Source: Pelobacter sp. UBA5610
GTDB taxonomy: Bacteria; Desulfobacterota; Desulfuromonadia; Desulfuromonadales; Syntrophotaleaceae
Direction: 5' to 3'
Assembly (NCBI GenBank): GCA_002424645.1
Contig: DIKU01000090.1
Location: 12,087 to 34,568 of the forward strand
DNA: 22,482 nucleotides
This document shows, one piece after another, positions 14,901 to 20,788 of the stretch (the stretch's first letter is position 1; each line of letters begins with the position of its first letter). The translations under genes were made by a program, and so were the position numbers. The notes under the pieces are model-generated. The model had not been told where the DNA came from. It saw only the letters and a list, made by a program, of their open reading frames with translations, and did not search any database.

Positions 14901-15248
14901 TTAGCCCGGAGGCCAGGTCATGGTACGTCCACCGAGCAAATGAAAGTGCAGATGCCAGACCGTCTGGCCGGCCCCTTCGTTGCAATTATTCACAACCCGA
15001 AAACCGTCCTCGGCAAAACCACGCTGCAAAGCCAACTTCGCTGCCACCTGATAAATATGCCCGACGAGTTCGTTATCCTCTACCGTCAGGTCGAGAGTGG
15101 TGCGGATATGCTTGCGCGGTATGATCAAATAGTGATGAGGTGCCTGCGGCGCGATGTCCTGCAGCACCACCAGCCTGTCATCTTCATAGATGAAGGTGCC
15201 GGGGATCTCTCCGGCTATAATCTTACAGAAAAGACAATTGTCCGTCAT
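14901..15248 (-). CDS. HIT family (HINT-like) nucleotide hydrolase
   Basis: Cytoplasmic histidine-triad protein, expected to hydrolyse nucleoside phosphoramidates or adenylated substrates. The 115 residues include a Cys pair at 5 and 8 (CLFCKIIAGEIP), the loop His47 in IPRKHI, and the triad His99-x-His101-x-His103 in WHLHFHLL, followed by GGR. The length and ends match HinT of E. coli and other bacteria. The ATG at 15248 lies inside the upstream SbcC-like gene (26-bp overlap), with GGAGGAG ten bases before it, so translation is probably coupled. It is the last gene of the minus-strand unit that begins with tlyA. Substrate not readable from the sequence. Confidence 0.93.
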   Translation of the reverse strand: MTDNCLFCKIIAGEIPGTFIYEDDRLVVLQDIAPQAPHHYLIIPRKHIRTTLDLTVEDNELVGHIYQVAAKLALQRGFAEDGFRVVNNCNEGAGQTVWHLHFHLLGGRTMTWPPG

Positions 15249-17391
15249 CGTCGTTTTTCTCCTCCCTGCCGCCTGCTACCGCAGGCCCTTTGGCACCCAG
15301 AGAAATCAGATGCCAACCATCCCGTATGGCCCGTCGGCGCACCGCTTCCTCGTGACTGAATAATACAACCTGTGCCCCACCAGCATAATCTTCAATAACC
15401 TTAAAAGCCTGCCCACGGCGTTTTTTATCGAGACTCCCCAAAGGATCATCAAGCAGAAGTGGAAGTCGCGAGAATTCGCCACGCAACTGGTTAAGGGCCA
15501 GGCATAACGCCAAATTAAGCAGGGTGCGCGTAGCACTATTAAAGCGCTCAACCGGTATCCAGCCACCATCCGCCCCCGATAATTGCACGACAAAATCCTC
15601 GGTAACATGCACCTTTTCTACCATGCCACCCGTTAAGCTGCTCATCAGCTGACCGAGAATTCCGGTCAAAGCCTCCCTGTCGGTCTCGGGATAATCGGCA
15701 AGAGACTCTTCCAGCAGGGCACACTCCATGGCCAGAGTGCTTGTGCGCTGTTTAAGCCTGGCTTCCCGCGCCCGCAGTTCTTCTCCTTCTGCTTCAATAC
15801 GGGTTCGTGCATCCAGCAGACTTTCCAGGTCGGAAGCGGCCTGCGTGACCATTGGATCGGCGACCATCGTATCCCCGCCCCCCTGCATACAACAAGTTTC
15901 ATCGGGCACCGGTCCGGCTTGTTGTTCAGCAGGGATAACAGACAAGCCCTCCTCCGGAACAGCTATCGTCTCTTCGGAAGGCAAATCCAGCCCGGGTTCT
16001 ACCCTGACAGCGGCGCCCCCATCCGGATTCGCATCCATCTGTCGCAACTGTTCCAGCAGTTGCTCATGGCGGGGAAGGTTTTTCTGCATGCGCACCGTCT
16101 CCACGGGCGAAGGCGACAGACCCAGAGCCTCAAATCGATCATTCATGGCGGCGAGCTCCTGCTGGAGTTCGCATACTTGCGCATCGACTGCGGCAACCTG
16201 ACTGTCGAGTTGCTGCCCCTCGGCACGTGCCTGCAGGCACCGCCGGCCATACCATGCTCCGGCAGCGGCTGAGCCCAACAAACCTCCCCAGATCGGCAGG
16301 GCGCTGGATTGCGCCCAGGACCAGGATAACACTACCGCCCACATACCCGCCAAAGCTGATGCCGGCCCTCTCCAGGATGGCGGACGGCATTTACGCCGCT
16401 CTTCCTGACGGACCGCCAAGCTACGCTTCTGTTCGGCCATGGCCTGCCGCAAGTTGGCGCAAGAACACAGAAGCTCTGGCAATTCGGCCGGAATGCTTCG
16501 GGGCAGACCGGTTTTTGCCAATTCACTTTCCAACTCGGCACGTCTGACCGAATACTCCCCTGGCATGTCCGAATATTCATCGGTGATCGCTGCATCAACA
16601 TCATGATGTTCCGACATGGATTCTGACGACTCCGCCTCCACAGCGCCCACCGTTTCGGAAACAAACGCTCCCGTGGTCTCGCCGTCGGATGCGCTCGCTT
16701 CGACCCCTTCGACCCTTTGCAGATCACGACAACGGATGGTTTCCTGAAGCACAAACCATTCTTTTTCCAGCTCTGTCAATCGCCGGGCGATAACTTGCAG
16801 TTCACCCTCTGTACCTGCCTGAATTCCCCAGGGATTATCGCTGGTGATGGTGAGAAATTCGGACTGTAGAGTTTTTAGAATGGAATCGAATTGAGCGATC
16901 TCCGGATCTGAAAAACACGCTTTGAGGCGCTCGGAGGAAAATCCGGTCTTCCCATCGGAAGGATCGCCATAGAGAAGCGTCTGAAAAAGCTCCCGGTCGG
17001 AGACCCCCAGCAGCTCTTGCAACCTTGCCAGATAGGCAGGGGGGTCCTTTTCTGCATTTTTGGCTTCGGGACAGCCACAAAAAACGGGCTGAAAAACACC
17101 ATCATCATCGGCCTCGGTCCAGCCTACGCAGCCGGTGAAAAAATCACGTTCGATTCTTATCTGGCGCCCCATTGTCTCAAACAACAACGCCGCCCTGCAT
17201 ATTCCGGAACTTTCCCAGGGTACGAAACGCGCCGTATCGTCATCACCGAACAGCACCGCCACCACGGCCTGCAAAAGAGTGGTTTTTCCCGACTCGTTGG
17301 GACCCGACACCAGGTTCATGCCTGGTGCGAATTCGACGACTTCGTCCTCAAAGCGTCCGAAAGCCTGCAGTTCAAGCCTCTGAAGCAACAT
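15223..17391 (-). CDS. SbcC/Rad50-like (YhaN-type) ATPase with central hydrophobic hairpin
   Basis: P-loop ATPase partner of the upstream SbcD-like protein. From the ATG at 17391 (722 residues), Walker A is GPNESGKT (30-37), coiled-coil segments flank an acidic low-complexity insert (about 225-285), and Walker B is LPLLLDDPLGSLD (643-655) with the H-loop SHEE (679-682). Around 344-382 two hydrophobic stretches separated by a short turn could be a membrane hairpin, as in YhaN-like proteins. There is no CxxC zinc hook. The ABC signature region reads RFNSATRTLLNLAL (616-629), where the LSGGx or LSxGT motif is expected, so it is altered. The ATG at 17394 is one codon earlier and forms an ATGA overlap with the SbcD-like stop; GGAG spacing favours 17391. 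Much shorter than SbcC of E. coli. Confidence 0.85.
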   Translation of the reverse strand: MLLQRLELQAFGRFEDEVVEFAPGMNLVSGPNESGKTTLLQAVVAVLFGDDDTARFVPWESSGICRAALLFETMGRQIRIERDFFTGCVGWTEADDDGVFQPVFCGCPEAKNAEKDPPAYLARLQELLGVSDRELFQTLLYGDPSDGKTGFSSERLKACFSDPEIAQFDSILKTLQSEFLTITSDNPWGIQAGTEGELQVIARRLTELEKEWFVLQETIRCRDLQRVEGVEASASDGETTGAFVSETVGAVEAESSESMSEHHDVDAAITDEYSDMPGEYSVRRAELESELAKTGLPRSIPAELPELLCSCANLRQAMAEQKRSLAVRQEERRKCRPPSWRGPASALAGMWAVVLSWSWAQSSALPIWGGLLGSAAAGAWYGRRCLQARAEGQQLDSQVAAVDAQVCELQQELAAMNDRFEALGLSPSPVETVRMQKNLPRHEQLLEQLRQMDANPDGGAAVRVEPGLDLPSEETIAVPEEGLSVIPAEQQAGPVPDETCCMQGGGDTMVADPMVTQAASDLESLLDARTRIEAEGEELRAREARLKQRTSTLAMECALLEESLADYPETDREALTGILGQLMSSLTGGMVEKVHVTEDFVVQLSGADGGWIPVERFNSATRTLLNLALCLALNQLRGEFSRLPLLLDDPLGSLDKKRRGQAFKVIEDYAGGAQVVLFSHEEAVRRRAIRDGWHLISLGAKGPAVAGGREEKNDDDGQLSFL

Positions 17392-18500
17392 CATTGATCT
17401 CCACCCAAAGGTTGACACCGTTCAAGAATATCCCGCATGGCTGCCTCGAGCAAATGCCGTTCTGAAACCGGCAGGCAAGCGGCCCGGGCCTGGGCTTTGC
17501 GAATCAGCAGACCGCTTAACTTATTGCTATGTGCCAGCTTTTTAAACAAGGAGCTGTCAAGAAGCGGTGTCTGGTCATCAATTTCCAGATAATAAAAAGC
17601 ATCCGCTGCCTGCTGCCGAAGAATCTGCGTATTCAGCACCAGGTTCGGCTCGCCGGTCAACGTAACACGCATCAACACATCGGGGCTACCAAGAGAGCGG
17701 AGCATCTCCAAGACATCCTGCGTCGATCGACAGACACTTACATCCAGACTTTTTTCTTCAAAAAAACGCTTATTAACCGGAAGCTTCTTGATACTGGGCT
17801 GCCCGGAGCCCAGGCAGCACAGGACACAGTAACGCACCCCTTGTTCGGCAAAGTTCAGCCCCTCTGGCGAGCCGGAACAACACCCGACTATCCGACCGTC
17901 TTCGCGCCATTCACGATAGTTGTGCAAACCGCCTAAAACGAGATAACCGCCCCTCACGCTCTGCCATGGCGTGGCCTCGCTCAACCTGTCGGCGTAACCC
18001 TCCGGAGCGGCCGTGGCCGGCAAGTGAAGCAAACCGACGTGAAGCCCTTCCGCTTCGTCCTTATCCGAAGCGGGCCAGGCTATAGAGTCGCCCTCTGCCA
18101 AACCGGCATGCAGATGCAACGCTTGCCCCCCGATATCCAGCGTCACGCACTCCAGGCGATGCGGATCGAGCACCAGGGCGTTTTCAAACACGCCACGCCC
18201 GTAGACGCTATCCGCCGTGCGAAGCGTATCGCTACGCCCCGGAAGGATGACCGGGAGAATGCCTTTTGCTAGCAGGCGTTTGAAACCGGCACGCACGCAC
18301 GCCACAACCTCTTTGGTCGGCCAGGGCGATGCGAACAGATCGCCCGCCACCAGCAGCAGATGAACCTGATTGCTCACGGCCAACGCGACAATGCGCTCAA
18401 AAGTTGCAAGCTGATCGGCACACCTGCTTGCGGCCTGACCGGGAAGTTCAGAAAAAACAGATCCCAGATGGAGATCGGCGGTATGTAAAATACGGATCAT
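17391..18500 (-). CDS. SbcD/Mre11-like metallophosphoesterase with incomplete active site
   Basis: Homologue of the nuclease subunit of SbcCD/Mre11-Rad50. The N-terminus MIRILHTADLHLGS gives motif I (Asp9, His11), and VAGDLF gives motif II (Asp54). Motif III, GNHD in active enzymes, reads PGRSD (87-91): both the Asn and the His are gone. HVGLLHLP (154-161) can supply one His. The GHxH motif reads LGGLH (189-193), so its first His is lost. Nuclease activity is therefore doubtful. The C-terminal capping region (about 230-369) is not closely recognisable. The ATG at 18500 starts exactly where the family does; a TTG at 18506 is the alternative, and no strong ribosome site is seen for either. It overlaps the SbcC-like gene and lies 53 bp after the methylase gene. 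Confidence 0.82.
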   Translation of the reverse strand: MIRILHTADLHLGSVFSELPGQAASRCADQLATFERIVALAVSNQVHLLLVAGDLFASPWPTKEVVACVRAGFKRLLAKGILPVILPGRSDTLRTADSVYGRGVFENALVLDPHRLECVTLDIGGQALHLHAGLAEGDSIAWPASDKDEAEGLHVGLLHLPATAAPEGYADRLSEATPWQSVRGGYLVLGGLHNYREWREDGRIVGCCSGSPEGLNFAEQGVRYCVLCCLGSGQPSIKKLPVNKRFFEEKSLDVSVCRSTQDVLEMLRSLGSPDVLMRVTLTGEPNLVLNTQILRQQAADAFYYLEIDDQTPLLDSSLFKKLAHSNKLSGLLIRKAQARAACLPVSERHLLEAAMRDILERCQPLGGDQ

Positions 18501-18553
18501 AGACAAAAGTACACCGGAACAGAAAAAGATAAAACTTGGTTAAAAAATACGAT

Positions 18554-19306
18554 TTAGCCGCGTTGACGACGCACTTTCTGGCGACGCTGATCCCACCAAT
18601 CCTGATCTGGCTTTGCCGTAAGAGCTTCCCCGACAATAAAAAGGGTTAGATCGGCGCGCCCTTTTTGGTCGAACAGTTCACAATCTCCCGCCCGGTCCAG
18701 AATATCGTCGAGAGTTCCCAGGAACAGTTTCTGACCGGGCAAGCCGATGCGGTGAGCCAGAGCAATCGGCTCGTTGCGGCCATAACCGGATCGAAGGCGG
18801 GAGACAAGCTCCGCCAAAGGATAATGATTCATATAAATCAACAGTGTGGCGCCAGGCTTGGCAAGTTCTTCAAGGGAGGGAGCTCCGGGAACTTCTGCCA
18901 ATGCACGCGAGGAAACCAGAATCGTACGGGTACAAACCCCGGAAAGATTCAGAGTCCGCTTTAAAAGTGCGGACGCCGCATTCGCCGAACCGACCCCGGG
19001 CACCACTTCGACCTTGTCGCCAAGATTTTCTATAAGCGCCTGAAACGGCGAAAAAAAAGTCAGATCCCCCGGCTGTAAAAAAACCACATCACCAGACTCA
19101 AGCAGTTCATCAACGCGAACCAGCAAATCTTCAAAATCAAAATCGTAAGGATCATAAACAGGACGACCGTTGATCAACCCGGCAAATGTTTGATCCAGTG
19201 GAGCAAACGTAAAAACCGCCCGGCACCCGCCCAGCACAGCTGCGCCGCGCAAGGTTATCAGATCCGGGTCGCCAGGCCCCGCGCCGACAAAATAGACACG
19301 GTTCAT
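18554..19306 (-). CDS. Tetrapyrrole methylase superfamily protein, CobM-like
   Basis: SAM-dependent methyltransferase of the class III (tetrapyrrole methylase) fold. The 250 residues show VYFVGAGPGDPDLITLRG (4-21), PGDLTFFSP (79-87) in place of the usual GDPxxY segment, PGVGSANAASALL (103-115), LLIYMNHYPLAELV, and a late PIALAHRIGLPGQ..GTLDDI and LFIVGEAL. This order is that of precorrin-4 C11-methyltransferase and relatives, and not that of the rRNA methylase RsmI. No cobalamin or sirohaem genes are in the window, so the physiological substrate is open. The ATG at 19306 has AAGGGA eight bases upstream and overlaps the tlyA stop as ATGA, which implies translational coupling. An upstream in-frame ATG (19396) lies inside tlyA and is rejected. 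Confidence 0.82.
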   Translation of the reverse strand: MNRVYFVGAGPGDPDLITLRGAAVLGGCRAVFTFAPLDQTFAGLINGRPVYDPYDFDFEDLLVRVDELLESGDVVFLQPGDLTFFSPFQALIENLGDKVEVVPGVGSANAASALLKRTLNLSGVCTRTILVSSRALAEVPGAPSLEELAKPGATLLIYMNHYPLAELVSRLRSGYGRNEPIALAHRIGLPGQKLFLGTLDDILDRAGDCELFDQKGRADLTLFIVGEALTAKPDQDWWDQRRQKVRRQRG

Positions 19307-20061
19307 GCAACCAATCCCTTTTTGAGATGGATAAGGAACTCCCGATTTCCCTTGGGTCCCAGGATGGGACTCTCCGTCACCCCCAGCACCCGGCACCCGA
19401 GTTCTTCGGACAGACGCCGGATACGCTCAACCACCTCTTCGTGCTGGCTGGAATCCCTCACCACCCCGCCCTTGCCGACAGCGCCTCGCCCGACTTCAAA
19501 CTGGGGCTTGATCAGCGCCACCACCTCGGCCTGTTCATCCAGCAGCCCCAGGGTCGCAGGCAGCACCTTGTCCAGAGAAATAAAGGAAGCATCGATCACC
19601 GCAAGGCCAGGCTTCTCCTGCAGAGTTTCTGCTTGCAAATGACGGATATTGGTACGCTCGAGATTGACCACGCGCTCGTCCTGACGCAGTTTCCAGGCCA
19701 GTTGCCCATAACCGACATCGACGGCATAAACCCGTATGGCACCTCGTTGCAACAAACAGTCGGTAAAGCCACCGGTGGACGCCCCGACATCCAGAGCCAC
19801 CCGTCCCGTCACATCCACCGCAAAGGTTTCCAGGGCTTTTTCCAGCTTGAGACCGCCGCGAGACACGTAGGGGATATCCTCACCTTTGAGGCGCAGGGAC
19901 ACATCTGTAGACACCTGGGCACCGGCCTTGTCCACAGTATGGTGATCGACCACCACCTGTCCGGCCAAAATCAACGCCCGTGCGCGCTCCCGCGACTGAA
20001 CCAGCCCACGGGTTACCAGAAGTTTGTCCAACCGCTCTTTTAAACCTGAGTTTTTCCCCAT
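19303..20061 (-). CDS. tlyA: TlyA family rRNA 2'-O-methyltransferase (S4 domain + FtsJ domain)
   Basis: Methylates the ribose 2'-OH of rRNA cytidines; in mycobacteria TlyA modifies 16S C1409 and 23S C1920, and shorter homologues may modify only one of these. The S4 RNA-binding domain is at about residues 9-65 (ERLDKLLVTRGLVQSRERAR). The FtsJ-like domain follows with PYVSRGGLKL (64-73), motif I ALDVGASTGGFTD (89-101), DASFISLDK, ALIKPQFEVGRG and GPKGNREFLIHL, so the K-D-K-E catalytic set appears complete. The 252 residues match the family. The ATG at 20061 has GGGGAG about four bases upstream, and a TTGCCC-17-TACCCT promoter lies before it. It is the first gene of the five-gene unit tlyA, methylase, SbcD-like, SbcC-like, HIT. 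Confidence 0.95.
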   Translation of the reverse strand: MGKNSGLKERLDKLLVTRGLVQSRERARALILAGQVVVDHHTVDKAGAQVSTDVSLRLKGEDIPYVSRGGLKLEKALETFAVDVTGRVALDVGASTGGFTDCLLQRGAIRVYAVDVGYGQLAWKLRQDERVVNLERTNIRHLQAETLQEKPGLAVIDASFISLDKVLPATLGLLDEQAEVVALIKPQFEVGRGAVGKGGVVRDSSQHEEVVERIRRLSEELGCRVLGVTESPILGPKGNREFLIHLKKGLVA

Positions 20062-20078
20062 AGTACTCCCCTGAATTC

Positions 20079-20092
20079 ACCTTCTTGAAGGT
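20079..20092. promoter_or_regulatory. Short dyad in the tlyA leader
   Basis: ACCTTC (20079-20084) and GAAGGT (20087-20092) are inverted arms with a 2-bp centre, situated between the -10 box and the tlyA ATG. It could be an operator for the whole five-gene unit. Its short length makes chance occurrence possible. Confidence 0.3.
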
Positions 20093-20097
20093 ATAAC

Positions 20098-20126
20098 AGG
20101 GTAGCATAGCCCCCTTTGACGGGCAA
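20098..20126 (-). promoter_or_regulatory. Candidate sigma-70 promoter for tlyA and the genes after it
   Basis: On the minus strand TTGCCC (20126-20121), 17 bp, then TACCCT (20103-20098), with TG one base before the -10 (extended -10). The predicted start near 20091 leaves a leader of about 30 nt. Confidence 0.5.
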
Positions 20127-20788
20127 CCGTTTTACAGGTGCGACTTGGCCATGCGAACCGCCGCAAACCTGCGTCGCCAACCCTTCGGAGTTTAATTAAC
20201 GGCTCTATTCTTGCATAAATCCATAGGCCGGACACTCATTAGATATCACGAAAAAGACGGCAACCATCGCTTATTCACTTGATAGCCAAGACGTCTGCAT
20301 TGTAAGCACAACCCAAAACCGTGACCGACATCGTCACTGTTTTAGGCAGATCCATAAAATGATGGCATGCGGTCTCCAATAAAGGCAACCTGTCTTTTCG
20401 CTTCGGACTTTCACGCACCGCGATTGAGTCGGATGTCCTGCCTGCTGACCGGCAGTTACTGCCCTCTCTCTTCCTGCTGACGGGCATTCATCCGGCAGCA
20501 GGCTGTACGGATCCGGGATCATGGAAACCTTCATCCGGCCATGCACCCAGGCTCTGGTTGCGACAAATGTCACCTTTAGATGCGCCGCTAAGCAGCTTAC
20601 GCACAAATTACCCCAACACGGTGTTTTTCCCATGGGATAGCCGCTGCCAAGCGCCCAACGTCACCACTTGACAGACCGATGCCTTTTGAATCGAACCGGA
20701 AAACATTTATCACTTTCAGCACCTCACGGACAAAAATGCCCATTTGTGATTGCACGTCTATTGTTTCGCGCCAGGGAATGTAACCGCC
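20104..20788. other. Long non-coding interval between tlyA and the histidine kinase
   Basis: About 685 bp with no convincing gene: open frames here lack ribosome sites, run antisense to each other and resemble no family I know. It contains structured DNA at 20441-20502 and a possible stem near 20174-20194 (AACCC-TTCG-GAGTT, a UUCG-type loop with one mismatch). A perfect TTGACA sits at 20668-20673 without a clear -10. The length is unusual in this compact window. It may hold an sRNA, a leader or a decayed gene. Confidence 0.5.
20441..20502 (+). other. Mutually exclusive hairpins, possible structured RNA
   Basis: CCTGCTGACGG (20473-20483) pairs with CCGGCAGCAGG (20492-20502) around an 8-nt loop, with one mismatch. 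CCTGCTGACCGG (20441-20452) can pair with the same right arm with one bulge. GGCAG-TTA-CTGCC (20451-20463) forms a third stem. Two near-copies of CCTGCTGAC-GGCA, 32 bp apart, thus compete for one partner. Confidence 0.4.

Noticed and set aside
19327..20043. Plus-strand frame of 238 codons over tlyA
   Set aside because: Antisense shadow; the minus strand encodes a complete S4 plus FtsJ protein.
20165..20200. Possible cyclic-di-GMP riboswitch, from GCAAACC and GCGTCGCC segments
   Set aside because: The order and spacing of the conserved GEMM blocks are absent on both strands.
20275..20633. Overlapping minus-strand frames of 70 and 99 codons in the long gap
   Set aside because: No ribosome site, Cys/Trp-rich unlikely composition, and no family resemblance; treated as non-coding.
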